Assembly (NCBI RefSeq): GCF_000411475.1
Contig: NZ_KE150464.1
Span: forward strand, 372,001 to 436,000
Direction: 5' to 3'
DNA length: 64,000 bases
Source of the DNA: Streptococcus sp. HPH0090
Lineage (GTDB): Bacteria; Bacillota; Bacilli; Lactobacillales; Streptococcaceae
The notes beneath the pieces are model-generated. The model searched no databases. It was not told where the DNA came from and saw only the letters and a list, made by a program, of their open reading frames with translations. Both the position numbers and the translations under genes were made by a program. Positions 1-8,874 of the stretch are shown here, piece after piece. The stretch's first letter is position 1. Every line of letters starts with the position of its first letter.

Positions 1-935
1 AAGGTCAAGATGTGACGATTGAAGAAACAACAGAAGATGCTTTTGAAGGGGTTGACATTGCTCTCTTCTCAGCTGGTGGATCAACTTCTGCAAAATATGC
101 ACCTTATGCTGTTAAAGCAGGGGCAGTTGTTGTAGATAACACTTCTTACTTCCGTCAAAATCCTGATGTACCTTTGGTAGTGCCTGAAGTGAACGCCCAC
201 GCTCTTGATGCTCACAACGGAATCATCTCTTGTCCAAACTGTTCAACGATTCAAATGATGGTTGCTCTTGAGCCTGTTCGTCAAAAATGGGGCTTGGATC
301 GTATCATCGTATCAACTTATCAAGCAGTTTCAGGTGCTGGTATGGGAGCAATTCTTGAAACTCAACGTGAGCTTCGTGAAGTCTTAAATGATGGAGTTAA
401 CCCACGTGATGTTAAATCAGAAATCTTACCTTCAGGTGGAGATAAGAAACACTATCCAATCGCCTTCAACGCTCTTCCACAAATTGATGTCTTCACAGAT
501 AATGACTACACATACGAAGAAATGAAGATGACAAACGAAACTAAGAAAATCATGGAAGACGATAGCATTGCCGTTTCAGCAACTTGCGTACGTATTCCAG
601 TTTTGTCAGCTCACTCTGAGTCTGTTTATATTGAAACAAAAGAAGTAGCCCCAATCGAAGAAGTGAAAGCTGCTATTGCTGCCTTCCCAGGTGCCGTCCT
701 TGAAGACGATGTTGCTCACCAAATCTATCCTCAAGCTGTTAATGCTGTAGGTTCACGCGATACTTTCGTTGGACGTATCCGCAAAGACCTGGATGCTGAA
801 AAAGGAATCCATATGTGGGTAGTTTCTGATAACCTCCTTAAAGGTGCCGCTTGGAATTCAGTCCAAATCGCAGAAACACTTCACGAACGTGGTTTGGTTC
901 GCCCAACAGCTGAATTAAAATTTGAATTGAAATAA
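1..935 (+). CDS. asd: aspartate-semialdehyde dehydrogenase, C-terminal part
   Basis: The reading frame is open from the window edge, so the N-terminal NADP-binding part is missing. Asd reduces aspartyl phosphate to aspartate semialdehyde in the cytoplasm, the branch point to lysine/diaminopimelate, threonine and methionine. Visible family motifs are the catalytic cysteine in CPNCSTIQ and the substrate/dimer region VSGAGMGAI, followed by the C-terminal block [17 protein letters not shown]. The GTG at position 12 is internal to the frame and is not a start. dapA, which uses the product, follows 51 bases later behind a small hairpin. Identity is secure; only completeness is limited. Confidence 0.96.
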   Translation, partial: GQDVTIEETTEDAFEGVDIALFSAGGSTSAKYAPYAVKAGAVVVDNTSYFRQNPDVPLVVPEVNAHALDAHNGIISCPNCSTIQMMVALEPVRQKWGLDRIIVSTYQAVSGAGMGAILETQRELREVLNDGVNPRDVKSEILPSGGDKKHYPIAFNALPQIDVFTDNDYTYEEMKMTNETKKIMEDDSIAVSATCVRIPVLSAHSESVYIETKEVAPIEEVKAAIAAFPGAVLEDDVAHQIYPQAVNAVGSRDTFVGRIRKDLDAEKGIHMWVVSDNLLKGAAWNSVQIAETLHERGLVRPTAELKFELK

Positions 936-941
936 CATGTT

Positions 942-966
942 GGAGTTCGTTTGAACTCCTTCTTTA
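942..966 (+). terminator. short hairpin between asd and dapA
   Basis: A 7-bp stem (GGAGTTC/GAACTCC, 942-948 with 953-959, loop GTTT) is followed by a weak T-rich stretch. It sits between two genes of one pathway, so it is more likely a partial terminator or processing site than a full stop. No promoter for dapA is evident between the two genes. Confidence 0.5.
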
Positions 967-986
967 AAATAGAGAGGAATTATTGT

Positions 987-1922
987 ATGTCTTATCAAGA
1001 TTTAAAAGATTGTAAAATTATTACAGCTTTTATTACTCCTTTTCATGAAGATGGCTCTATCAATTTCGATGCTATTCCAAATTTAATTGAACACTTATTG
1101 GCACATCATACAGATGGAATTCTCTTAGCAGGTACAACTGCTGAGAGTCCAACCCTAACTCACGATGAGGAGTTGCAGTTGTTTGCGGCTGTACAAAAGG
1201 TTGTTAACGGCCGTGTTCCTTTAATTGCGGGTGTTGGTACTAACGATACTCGCGACTCTATCGAGTTCGTCAAAGAAGTAGCAGAATTTGGCGGTTTTGC
1301 AGCTGGTCTTGCGATTGTTCCTTACTACAATAAACCATCTCAAGAAGGTATGTACCAACACTTTAAAGCCATTGCAGACGCATCTGATTTGCCAATTATT
1401 ATCTATAACATCCCAGGTCGTGTGGTTGTTGAAATGACTCCAGATACCTTGCTTCGTTTGGCGGAACATCCAAATATTATCGGTGTCAAAGAATGTACTA
1501 GTCTTGCCAATATGGCTTACTTGATTGAGCATAAGCCTGAAGAATTTTTGGTTTACACTGGTGAAGATGGGGATGCTTTCCATGCTATGAATCTTGGTGC
1601 TGACGGTGTAATTTCTGTTGCTTCTCATACGAATGGTGATGAAATGCATGAAATGTTCACTGCAATTGAAGAGAGTGATATGAAGAAGGCAGCAGCAATT
1701 CAACGTAAATTTATTCCTAAAGTCAATGCTCTTTTCTCATACCCAAGTCCTGCACCTGTTAAGGCAGTTCTCAACTATATGGGATTTGAAGCTGGTCCAA
1801 CGCGCCTCCCATTGGTTCCTGCGCCGGAAGAAGATGCTAAACGCATTATCAAGGTTGTTATTGACGGAGATTACGAAGCAACTAAAGCGACTGTTACTGG
1901 AGTTCTTCGACCTGATTACTAA
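987..1922 (+). CDS. dapA: 4-hydroxy-tetrahydrodipicolinate synthase
   Basis: DapA condenses pyruvate with aspartate semialdehyde in the first step of the diaminopimelate/lysine branch. The start at 987 is chosen because AGAGAGGA lies just upstream and the protein then begins [10 protein letters not shown], giving the usual 311 residues; an upstream in-frame ATG at 951 lies in the asd-dapA hairpin. Family motifs are the GTTAESPTL substrate loop, YYNKPSQEG with the active-site tyrosine, and the Schiff-base lysine in IIGVKECT. It follows asd in the same direction, so substrate and enzyme are co-encoded. A clear terminator follows. Confidence 0.96.
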   Translation: MSYQDLKDCKIITAFITPFHEDGSINFDAIPNLIEHLLAHHTDGILLAGTTAESPTLTHDEELQLFAAVQKVVNGRVPLIAGVGTNDTRDSIEFVKEVAEFGGFAAGLAIVPYYNKPSQEGMYQHFKAIADASDLPIIIYNIPGRVVVEMTPDTLLRLAEHPNIIGVKECTSLANMAYLIEHKPEEFLVYTGEDGDAFHAMNLGADGVISVASHTNGDEMHEMFTAIEESDMKKAAAIQRKFIPKVNALFSYPSPAPVKAVLNYMGFEAGPTRLPLVPAPEEDAKRIIKVVIDGDYEATKATVTGVLRPDY

Positions 1923-1940
1923 CATAACAAAGATAAATAG

Positions 1941-1982
1941 AAACTTCCTAACAAGTCAAATTGTTGGGAGTTTTTTTCTTTT
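1941..1982 (+). terminator. intrinsic terminator after dapA
   Basis: An imperfect inverted repeat (AAACTTCCTAACAA against TTGTTGGGAGTTT) is followed by a run of T residues. It ends the asd-dapA unit before dprA. Confidence 0.8.
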
Positions 1983-2022
1983 TCTACGAATAGATAAATA
2001 GAGAGAGAAAAAGGAGTCGATC

Positions 2023-2886
2023 ATGAAAATTAAGATTGATAATTTTGAAATTTATAAGTTAAAGCAAGCAGGATTAAGTAATCAGCAAGTACTAAAAGTT
2101 CTTCAATATGGAGAAATTTATGATCAGGAATTGAGTTTAGAGACTATTGCAGAAGCCTCAGAATGTCGTAATCCAGTAGTCTTTATGGAACGGTATCATA
2201 AATTGAGCCTTGAAAGCATGGAACGTCTACAAAAGGATTTTGCAAAATTTCCGTCATTTTCAATTCTAGATGATGTTTATCCCATTTCGCTTAGTGAAAT
2301 TTATGATGCACCAGTCTTGCTTTTCTACAAAGGAGACTTAAATCTCTTAAAATTACCAAAGATTGCAGTTGTAGGTAGTCGCTCTTGTAGTCAAACCGGA
2401 ACCAAGTCAGTTCGAAAAGTCATCGAAGAACTGGAGAATGAATTGGTTGTGGTGAGCGGTCTTGCTAGAGGAATCGACACAGCAGCTCATATGTCAATTC
2501 TTCAAACTGGTGGCAAAACGATTGCAGTGATTGGGACTGGTTTAGACGTCTATTACCCTCGCTCCAATAAACGGCTCCAAGAATATATTGGAAACAATCA
2601 TTTAATACTAAGTGAGTACGGTCCGGGAGAAGAACCCTTGAAATTTCATTTTCCTGCAAGAAATCGCATTATTGCAGGATTGTGTCGAGGAGTTATCGTT
2701 GTTGAAGCTAAAATGAGATCTGGTAGTTTGATTACTTGTGAGCGTGCGATGGAGGAAGGTAGAGATGTTTTTGCGATTCCAGGTTCCATTTTAGATGGAC
2801 GCTCGGACGGCTGTCATCATTTAATCCAAGAAGGAGCAAAACTAGCAACATGTGGGCAGGATATACTAGCAGAATTTGAATTTTAA
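2023..2886 (+). CDS. dprA: DNA processing protein DprA
   Basis: DprA binds incoming single-stranded DNA during natural transformation and loads RecA on it. The 287-residue protein has an N-terminal SAM-like region and a Rossmann-type DprA domain with VGSRSCSQTG near residue 117 and SGLARGIDTAAH at 145-156, then the late motifs FPARNRIIAGL and KMRSGSLIT. Length matches streptococcal DprA. The start has a good AAAAGGAG site. It is followed by topA, a conserved streptococcal neighbour pair. In streptococci dprA is usually a late competence gene; I did not find a clear ComX (cin) box in the short upstream gap, so induction is inferred from the family only. Confidence 0.95.
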   Translation: MKIKIDNFEIYKLKQAGLSNQQVLKVLQYGEIYDQELSLETIAEASECRNPVVFMERYHKLSLESMERLQKDFAKFPSFSILDDVYPISLSEIYDAPVLLFYKGDLNLLKLPKIAVVGSRSCSQTGTKSVRKVIEELENELVVVSGLARGIDTAAHMSILQTGGKTIAVIGTGLDVYYPRSNKRLQEYIGNNHLILSEYGPGEEPLKFHFPARNRIIAGLCRGVIVVEAKMRSGSLITCERAMEEGRDVFAIPGSILDGRSDGCHHLIQEGAKLATCGQDILAEFEF

Positions 2887-2941
2887 TGAATGAAATGATT
2901 TCATTTCACGAACTTTTCTTCTATTATATGGGTGTTATGTC

Positions 2942-2970
2942 TTGACAGGTTTTTAAAAATGGTTTACACT
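2942..2970 (+). promoter_or_regulatory. promoter of topA
   Basis: TTGACA at 2942 is separated by 17 bp from TACACT at 2965, close to the vegetative consensus and 37 bp before the topA start. An imperfect dyad at 2889-2905 directly after dprA may be a weak terminator. Confidence 0.75.
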
Positions 2971-3006
2971 TTATAAAGTTTAATTACTTTAAGAAGGTGT
3001 GATACT

Positions 3007-5094
3007 GTGGTAACGGCAACCAAAAAGAAAAAATCAACAAGTAAAAAAAATCTTGTAATCGTAGAGTCGCCTGCTAAGGCGAAAACGATTGAAAAATATC
3101 TAGGACGTAATTATAAGGTTTTAGCCAGCGTAGGACATATACGAGATTTGAAAAAATCAAGTATGTCAGTTGACGTGGAAAATAATTACGAACCGCAATA
3201 TATCAATATTCGTGGAAAAGGTCCTCTCATCAATGATTTGAAAAAAGAAGCTAAGAAGGCCGATAAAGTCTTTCTTGCAAGTGACCCGGACCGGGAAGGG
3301 GAGGCTATTTCATGGCATTTGGCTCATATTTTAGATCTAGATGAGAATGATACCAACCGTGTTGTTTTCAACGAGATTACCAAAGATGCAGTAAAAAATG
3401 CCTTTAAAGAACCACGTAAAATTAATATGGATTTGGTAGATGCCCAACAAGCACGTCGTGTTTTGGACCGTTTGGTGGGGTATTCAATCTCTCCCATTTT
3501 ATGGAAAAAGGTCAAAAAAGGCTTATCAGCTGGGCGTGTTCAATCTGTTGCGCTTAAACTAATCATTGATCGCGAAAATGAAATCAATGCCTTCCAACCT
3601 GAAGAATATTGGACTATTGATGGTACCTTTAAAAAAGGAACCAAGCAGTTCCAAGCTTCTTTTTATGGAATGAATGGCAAGAAGATGAAGTTGACTACCA
3701 ATGATGAAGTCAAAAAAGTTTTATCTCATTTGAACAGCAAGGATTTTACAGTTGATCAAGTAGATAAAAAGGAAAGAAAGCGCAATGCTCCTCTTCCATA
3801 TACAACGTCTTCTATGCAGATGGATGCTGCTAACAAGATTAACTTCCGTACTCGAAAGACTATGATGGTTGCTCAGCAACTCTATGAAGGAATCAATATT
3901 GGTACAGGTGTCCAAGGTTTGATCACCTATATGCGTACGGATTCTACTCGTATCAGTCCAGTTGCTCAGAATGAAGCTGCTAGCTACATCAATGAACGTT
4001 TTGGTAGTAAGTATTCTAAACATGGTAGCAAGGTGAAAAATGCCTCTGGCGCTCAAGACGCCCACGAAGCTATTCGTCCTTCAAGTGTCTTTAATACACC
4101 TGAGAAAATTGCTAAGTATTTGGATAAAGACCAGCTAAAACTTTATACCCTTATCTGGAACCGCTTTGTAGCGAGTCAAATGACTGGTGCAATTTTTGAT
4201 ACAATGGCTGTTAAACTTTCGCAAAATGGTGTTCAATTCGCAGCGAATGGTAGTCAGGTTAAGTTTGATGGTTATTTAGCTATTTACAACGATTCTGATA
4301 AAAATAAGATGCTGCCTGATATGGAAGTAGGAGATGTGGTCAAACAGGTTAATAGCAAACCTGAACAACATTTCACACAACCACCGGCACGATATTCTGA
4401 GGCTACTTTGATTAAGACCTTGGAAGAAAACGGAGTTGGACGTCCATCTACCTATGCTCCAACCATTGAAACAATTCAAAAACGTTACTATGTAAGACTA
4501 GCATCTAAACGCTTTGAGCCAACTGAACTAGGTCAAGTCGTTAACAAGCTGATTGTTGAATACTTCCCAGACATTGTTAACGTGAAGTTTACCGCTGAAA
4601 TGGAAGGTAAATTGGACGATGTTGAGGTCGGAAAAGAAGAGTGGCAACGGGTTATTGATGAATTTTACAAACCATTCTCTAAAGAGGTCGCAAAAGCTGA
4701 AGCAGAGATGGAAAAAATTCAAATTAAGGATGAGCCAGCTGGATTTGACTGTGAAGTTTGTGGTAGTCCTATGGTAATTAAGATTGGACGCTTCGGTAAG
4801 TTTTACGCATGTAGCAATTTCCCAGATTGTCGGCATACGCAAGCCATTGTTAAAGAAGTCGGTGTTACATGTCCAAATTGTCATCAAGGGCAAATCATCG
4901 AACGTAAAACCAAACGTAATCGTATTTTCTATGGATGCAATCGTTATCCAGAATGTGAGTTTACCTCTTGGGATAAACCTGTTGGACGTGATTGTCCTAA
5001 ATGTGGTCACTTCCTCATGGAGAAAAAAATCCGTGGTGGCGGGAAACAGATTGTATGTAGCAATGGTGACTACGAGGAAGAAAAGATTAAATAA
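3007..5094 (+). CDS. topA: DNA topoisomerase I
   Basis: TopA relaxes negatively supercoiled DNA by a type IA strand-passage reaction. The 695-residue protein starts with GTG (AAGAAGGTG upstream). It has the TOPRIM domain with [15 protein letters not shown] and [13 protein letters not shown], the active-site tyrosine in [12 protein letters not shown] (Tyr308), and three C-terminal zinc-finger-like Cys4 units beginning [16 protein letters not shown] and CPKCGHFL. The lysine-rich N-terminus precedes the TOPRIM start. The gene has its own promoter and a terminator behind it. Confidence 0.97.
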   Translation: MVTATKKKKSTSKKNLVIVESPAKAKTIEKYLGRNYKVLASVGHIRDLKKSSMSVDVENNYEPQYINIRGKGPLINDLKKEAKKADKVFLASDPDREGEAISWHLAHILDLDENDTNRVVFNEITKDAVKNAFKEPRKINMDLVDAQQARRVLDRLVGYSISPILWKKVKKGLSAGRVQSVALKLIIDRENEINAFQPEEYWTIDGTFKKGTKQFQASFYGMNGKKMKLTTNDEVKKVLSHLNSKDFTVDQVDKKERKRNAPLPYTTSSMQMDAANKINFRTRKTMMVAQQLYEGINIGTGVQGLITYMRTDSTRISPVAQNEAASYINERFGSKYSKHGSKVKNASGAQDAHEAIRPSSVFNTPEKIAKYLDKDQLKLYTLIWNRFVASQMTGAIFDTMAVKLSQNGVQFAANGSQVKFDGYLAIYNDSDKNKMLPDMEVGDVVKQVNSKPEQHFTQPPARYSEATLIKTLEENGVGRPSTYAPTIETIQKRYYVRLASKRFEPTELGQVVNKLIVEYFPDIVNVKFTAEMEGKLDDVEVGKEEWQRVIDEFYKPFSKEVAKAEAEMEKIQIKDEPAGFDCEVCGSPMVIKIGRFGKFYACSNFPDCRHTQAIVKEVGVTCPNCHQGQIIERKTKRNRIFYGCNRYPECEFTSWDKPVGRDCPKCGHFLMEKKIRGGGKQIVCSNGDYEEEKIK

Positions 5095-5103
5095 AAATAA
5101 TTA

Positions 5104-5133
5104 GGGTTGAAATGATAATTTCAGCTCTTTTTA
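5104..5133 (+). terminator. intrinsic terminator after topA
   Basis: A 10-bp stem with two G-U pairs (5104-5113 with 5118-5127, loop GATA) is followed by a T-rich tail. Confidence 0.75.
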
Positions 5134-5202
5134 ATTTAAACTTGACAGAACTCATCATTTTATGGGAAACTAGAAGAAGATTATTCTTACTTAGGAGTAG
5201 AT

Positions 5203-5562
5203 ATGCGCATTATTTATCTTTGCATTGGATTCATTTCACTAGCTTTAGCAATCGTTGGAGTTGCCTTGCCACTATTACCGACAACACCCTTTCTCTTGTT
5301 GTCAATAGCTTGTTTTTCAAAATCCTCTAAACGATTTGAAGATTGGCTCTATCATACCAAGCTTTATCAAACCTATGTTGCGGACTTTAGAGAAACTAAG
5401 TCTATTGCGCGTGAACGCAAGAAAAAAATCATTGTATCGATTTATATTTTGATGGGAATCTCGATCTATTTTGCTCCGCTCTTACCTGTAAAAATTGCTT
5501 TAGGCTGCTTAACAGTATTTATAACCTATTATCTCTTTAAGGTGATACCAGATAAAGAATAG
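5203..5562 (+). CDS. DUF454 (YbaN-type) small membrane protein
   Basis: The 119-residue product has three hydrophobic segments: residues 3-25, with the family signature GVALPLLPTTPFLLLS, and two near the C-terminus around 78-112. Between them is a basic region (RERKKK). This matches the DUF454/YbaN family of small inner-membrane proteins with no established function. AGGAG lies before the ATG. A TTGACA lies at 5142, but no good -10 follows at normal spacing. It stands alone between topA and cutC, and the context does not suggest a role. Confidence 0.8.
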   Translation: MRIIYLCIGFISLALAIVGVALPLLPTTPFLLLSIACFSKSSKRFEDWLYHTKLYQTYVADFRETKSIARERKKKIIVSIYILMGISIYFAPLLPVKIALGCLTVFITYYLFKVIPDKE

Positions 5563-5614
5563 CTAAAAAGTCATGATTTCCCTTGATAAAAAATAGAGAT
5601 TACTAAAAATAATA

Positions 5615-5623
5615 TGATATAAT
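5615..5623 (+). promoter_or_regulatory. extended -10 promoter of cutC
   Basis: TGATATAAT is a perfect extended -10 element 31 bp before the cutC start; the -35 region is poor, as expected for this promoter type. Confidence 0.7.
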
Positions 5624-5653
5624 AATATTAAAGAAACTTTCAAGGAGTATCAA

Positions 5654-6286
5654 ATGATTTACGAATTTTGTGCTGAAAATGTGACCTTGCTTGAAAAAGC
5701 TATGCAGGCAGGAGCTCGCCGTATTGAACTCTGTGATAATTTAGCAGTTGGTGGAACGACACCAAGCTACGGAGTAACCAAGGCAGCTGTTGAACTTGCA
5801 TCAAACTACGATACGACTATCATGACGATGATTCGTCCACGTGGTGGTGACTTTGTTTATAATGACCTCGAGATTTCTATTATGCTTGAAGATATTCGTC
5901 TAACTGCTCAAGCAGGAAGCCAAGGGGTTGTCTTTGGTGCCTTAACAGCAGATAAGAAATTGGATAAGGCTAACCTTGAAAAGTTGATTGATGCATCTAA
6001 AGGTATGGAGGTTGTCTTCCATATGGCTTTCGATGATTTGAGTCATGAAGATCAGTTGGAAGCCATTGATTGGCTCAGTCAGGCTGGTGTAACACGCATC
6101 CTCACTCGAGCGGGTGTATCTGGCGACTCGTTAGAGAAACGTTTTGCTCACTACCGCAGAATTCTAGAACACGCTGCAGGAAAAATCGAAATTTTACCGG
6201 GTGGGGGGATTGACATGGACAACCGTCAAACCTTTATCGATCAATTAGGTGTGACACAATTACATGGAACAAAGGTTGTCTTTTAA
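5654..6286 (+). CDS. cutC: CutC family protein
   Basis: This is a 210-residue TIM-barrel protein of the CutC family. CutC was named for copper homeostasis, though its molecular function is unclear. Visible family blocks are the N-terminal RIELCDNLAVGGTTPSYG, the segment MIRPRGGDFVY and the C-terminal ILPGGGID. The start has AAGGAG upstream and an extended -10 promoter. It is followed by a hairpin and then an MmcQ-like gene. No copper-related gene lies nearby. Confidence 0.9.
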   Translation: MIYEFCAENVTLLEKAMQAGARRIELCDNLAVGGTTPSYGVTKAAVELASNYDTTIMTMIRPRGGDFVYNDLEISIMLEDIRLTAQAGSQGVVFGALTADKKLDKANLEKLIDASKGMEVVFHMAFDDLSHEDQLEAIDWLSQAGVTRILTRAGVSGDSLEKRFAHYRRILEHAAGKIEILPGGGIDMDNRQTFIDQLGVTQLHGTKVVF

Positions 6287-6298
6287 AAAATAGAAAGG

Positions 6299-6324
6299 AA
6301 CTGCTAGCTTTTGGTAGCAGTTTT
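6299..6324 (+). terminator. hairpin between cutC and the MmcQ-like gene
   Basis: An 8-bp stem (AACTGCTA at 6299-6306 with TAGCAGTT at 6315-6322) is followed by only four Ts. It may terminate cutC weakly. It also lies exactly between a Shine-Dalgarno sequence and the next start codon, so it may act on translation (see findings). Confidence 0.55.
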
Positions 6325-6329
6325 CGCTT

Positions 6330-6986
6330 ATGTTTGAAATTTTTAAAGCCTATCAGTTTAATAGTAAAAAGGCTAAAGAGTATGGATTTATAGAAAATCA
6401 AGGTGTATGGACCTATAGTTCGACTATCTTGCAGGGAGATTTTCTCATGATGGTTACAGTTGAGGATGGGGACTTAAGTTTTCAAGTTTATGACCAAGAA
6501 ACTGGCGAACTCTATCCTCAAGTTCATATGGAAAGTATGAGAGGAACTTTTGTCGGAAGTGTTCGAGAGGCATGTTTAGAAGTTCTTTATAGCATTCGAA
6601 AGGCTTGTTTTGAGGTACAGGAATTTCTCTGTCCACAGACCAAGAGAATCATGGCGCTTGTTCAAGAAAAGTATAGCAATCAGCTGGAATATCTATGGGA
6701 GAAATCACCTGATACGGCTGTTTTGCGCCATGAAGATAACCAGAAGTGGTATGCTATTTTAATGAGAATTCCTTGGGATAGGCTAGATAAGGGGAGAGAA
6801 GGGCTAGTGGAAGCAGTCAACCTCAAACACGACCAAGTAGCTGACTTGCTTTCACAAAACGGGATTTATCCAGCCTTTCATATGAATAAACGCTATTGGA
6901 TTAGTCTCCCACTCGATGACACTCTAACTGACGAAAAGGTGCTTGAATTATTTGAGAGAAGTTGGTTTTTGACTTCTAAGAAATAA
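6330..6986 (+). CDS. MmcQ/YjbR family protein, long form
   Basis: The C-terminal half (about residues 100-215) looks like an MmcQ/YjbR domain: a basic YAILMRIPWDRL strand, VNLKHDQVADLL, GIYPAFHMNKRYWISLPLD and a short helix that ends the protein. Such domains have a CyaY-like double-wing fold and are annotated as DNA-binding from structure; no function is established. The N-terminal 100 residues are a separate region of short strands. The only good ribosome site (AAAGGA at 6294-6299) is 31 bases from the ATG, across a hairpin. Internal ATGs would cut into conserved-looking sequence, so I keep this start. Confidence 0.75.
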   Translation: MFEIFKAYQFNSKKAKEYGFIENQGVWTYSSTILQGDFLMMVTVEDGDLSFQVYDQETGELYPQVHMESMRGTFVGSVREACLEVLYSIRKACFEVQEFLCPQTKRIMALVQEKYSNQLEYLWEKSPDTAVLRHEDNQKWYAILMRIPWDRLDKGREGLVEAVNLKHDQVADLLSQNGIYPAFHMNKRYWISLPLDDTLTDEKVLELFERSWFLTSKK

Positions 6987-7043
6987 ATAAACATATTTGA
7001 GTTTTCAAATACTTTCAATTCGCAAAATATTCTTTATTGAAGA

Positions 7044-7058
7044 AATTTTCAGAAAATA
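7044..7058 (+). promoter_or_regulatory. CodY box upstream of the leucine operon
   Basis: AATTTTCAGAAAATA matches the CodY consensus AATTTTCWGAAAATT at 14 of 15 positions and ends 12 bp before the leu -35 element. CodY represses branched-chain amino acid synthesis in Gram-positive bacteria when isoleucine is plentiful, so this placement fits repression. Confidence 0.8.
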
Positions 7059-7070
7059 TTGGATTTTTTC

Positions 7071-7099
7071 TTGACAAGTGATTTTTCCTATGCTAGAAT
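7071..7099 (+). promoter_or_regulatory. promoter of the leucine operon
   Basis: TTGACA at 7071 is separated by 17 bp from TAGAAT at 7094, with a TGC extension before the -10. Transcription should start near 7106, leaving a leader of about 195 bases before leuA. Confidence 0.85.
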
Positions 7100-7135
7100 A
7101 CTAAACAAGACATCAAACAAAGGAGAAAGCCAAAC

Positions 7136-7189
7136 ATGAAAACAGCTAAGTTTAATCAATTTGCTTTGTTGTTGAGGTACTCGGACTAG
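7136..7189 (+). CDS. leucine operon leader peptide (17 aa)
   Basis: A short frame with a strong AAAGGAG site 10 bases upstream encodes MKTAKFNQFALLLRYSD. It contains three consecutive TTG leucine codons at 7166-7174, and its stop codon lies inside the first stem of the attenuator. This is the layout of an amino-acid leader peptide: scarce charged Leu-tRNA would stall a ribosome just before the first stem. The peptide itself probably has no other role. Confidence 0.85.
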   Translation: MKTAKFNQFALLLRYSD

Positions 7190-7270
7190 TGCAAAAGCAT
7201 TAGTCCTGTTTGGCTTACCAAGCGGGAGTAAATCAACATCTCGCTTGGAACTCCGAGCGAGATGTTTTTT
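7183..7270 (+). promoter_or_regulatory. leucine attenuator (competing stems and terminator)
   Basis: Four stems can be drawn. Stem 1:2 pairs 7183-7192 with 7197-7206 (10 bp, one G-U). Stem 2':3 pairs CCTGTTTGG 7205-7213 with CCAAGCGGG 7218-7226. Stem 3:4 pairs 7218-7226 with 7240-7248 (9 bp, one G-U). Stem 4:5 pairs 7235-7248 with 7253-7266 (14 bp, one G-U) and runs into T residues to 7270, forming a strong terminator. Stems 2':3 and 3:4 exclude each other, as do 3:4 and 4:5, so 1:2 plus 3:4 would permit transcription and 2':3 plus 4:5 would stop it. Confidence 0.85.
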
Positions 7271-7300
7271 CTATATCGAAAATGTGAAGGGAGAATCCTC

Positions 7301-8863
7301 ATGCGTGTAGTTGAGTTTTTAGATACCAGTCTCCGAGATGGTGAGCAGACACCAGGTGTCAATTTTTCAATAAAGGAAAAGGTTGCTATAGCAAAACAGC
7401 TTGAGAAATGGGGTGTTTCAGCAATCGAAGCTGGTTTCCCAGCTGCTAGTCCAGATTCATTTACAGCTGTTCAAGAAATTGCTAAGGCTATGAAAAAAAC
7501 AGCCGTGACAGGCTTAGCTCGTTCTGTTAAATCAGATATTGACGCTTGTTATGAAGCACTCAAGGATGCTAAGTATCCACAAATACATGTCTTTATAGCA
7601 ACAAGTCCTATTCATCGTAAGTATAAGCTCAATAAGAGTAAGGAAGAGATTTTGGAAGCGATCAGTGAACATGTTTCCTATGCACGGAGTAAGTTTGAAG
7701 TAGTAGAATTCTCTCCAGAAGATGCGACTAGAACTGAGCTGGACTTTCTCCTACAAGTCGTTCAAACTGCGATTGATGCGGGTGCGACTTATATCAATAT
7801 TCCTGATACAGTAGGTTTTACAACTCCAGAGGAATACGGAAGTATCTTTAAATATCTGATTGACAATGTCCAAACAGACCGTCAGATTATCTATTCTCCT
7901 CACTGTCATGATGACCTCGGAATGGCAGTAGCAAATAGCCTTGCAGCTGTAAAGAATGGTGCAGGACGTGTCGAAGGAACCATTAACGGTATTGGAGAAC
8001 GAGCTGGGAATGCTGCTTTAGAAGAAATAGCAGTAGCTCTCAATATTCGCCAAGATTATTACCAAGCAGAGACAAGTATTGTCCTAAATGAAACCATCAA
8101 TACTTCTGAAATGGTTTCTCGTTTTTCAGGAATTCCAGTTCCCAAAAATAAGGCAGTTGTCGGTGGAAATGCCTTTTCTCATGAATCAGGTATTCACCAA
8201 GACGGAGTTCTTAAAAACCCACTTACCTATGAAATCATAACACCAGAATTGGTGGGTGTAAAGAGTAATAGTCTTCCGCTTGGAAAATTATCTGGTCGCC
8301 ATGCCTTTGTAGAAAAACTGAGAGAACTGGCCTTAGACTTCACAGAAGAGGATATTAAGCCACTCTTTGACAAATTCAAATCACTTGCAGATAAGAAACA
8401 AGAAGTCACAGACGCGGATATTCGTGCTCTGGTAGCTGGAACCATGGTTGAAAACCCAGAAGGCTTTCACTTTGATGATTTACAACTTCAAACTCATGAG
8501 GAAAATGAAATTGAAGCAACTGTCAGATTGGCTAATTTGGATGGTGAGAAAGTCGACTTTAATGCAACTGGACAAGGTTCTGTTGAAGCTATCTTTAACG
8601 CTGTTGACAAGTTCTTTAATCAATCTGTTCGCCTGGTATCCTACACCATTGATGCGGTAACGGATGGTATAGACGCTCAGGCAAGGGTTTTGGTTACTGT
8701 TGAAAACAAAGATACAGAAACCATCTTTAACGCAGCCGGAATTGATTTCGATGTGTTGAAGGCTTCAGCTATTGCCTACATCAATGCCAATACTTTTGTT
8801 CAAAAAGAGAATACCGGAGAGATAGGTCCAAATGTTTCCTATCGCGACATGCCTAGTCTTTAA
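7301..8863 (+). CDS. leuA: 2-isopropylmalate synthase
   Basis: LeuA condenses acetyl-CoA with 2-oxoisovalerate, the committed step of leucine synthesis, and is normally feedback-inhibited by leucine. The start at 7301 (MRVVEFLDTSLRDGEQTPG) has GAAGGGA before it; an earlier in-frame start at 7262 lies inside the terminator stem and is rejected. The 520-residue protein has the DRE-TIM metallolyase barrel (LDTSLRDGEQTPG, metal-binding HCHDDLGMAVANS near residue 200, GNAFSHESGIHQDG) and the C-terminal LeuA regulatory domain from about 390. It is full length, and it is the first structural gene after the attenuator. Confidence 0.96.
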   Translation: MRVVEFLDTSLRDGEQTPGVNFSIKEKVAIAKQLEKWGVSAIEAGFPAASPDSFTAVQEIAKAMKKTAVTGLARSVKSDIDACYEALKDAKYPQIHVFIATSPIHRKYKLNKSKEEILEAISEHVSYARSKFEVVEFSPEDATRTELDFLLQVVQTAIDAGATYINIPDTVGFTTPEEYGSIFKYLIDNVQTDRQIIYSPHCHDDLGMAVANSLAAVKNGAGRVEGTINGIGERAGNAALEEIAVALNIRQDYYQAETSIVLNETINTSEMVSRFSGIPVPKNKAVVGGNAFSHESGIHQDGVLKNPLTYEIITPELVGVKSNSLPLGKLSGRHAFVEKLRELALDFTEEDIKPLFDKFKSLADKKQEVTDADIRALVAGTMVENPEGFHFDDLQLQTHEENEIEATVRLANLDGEKVDFNATGQGSVEAIFNAVDKFFNQSVRLVSYTIDAVTDGIDAQARVLVTVENKDTETIFNAAGIDFDVLKASAIAYINANTFVQKENTGEIGPNVSYRDMPSL

Positions 8864-8874
8864 AGGAGAACACC

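Noticed and set aside
951..986. Upstream start for dapA giving a 12-residue extension
   Set aside because: The ATG lies inside the asd-dapA hairpin without a ribosome site; 987 has AGAGAGGA and the normal family N-terminus.
4528..5010. Long antisense open frames in topA, dapA, ligA, lacG and similar
   Set aside because: They mirror codon structure of strongly biased genes, have no ribosome sites and resemble no family.
7262..7300. Upstream start for leuA
   Set aside because: It lies in the 3' arm of the attenuator terminator and adds a non-homologous N-terminus; 7301 has GAAGGGA.
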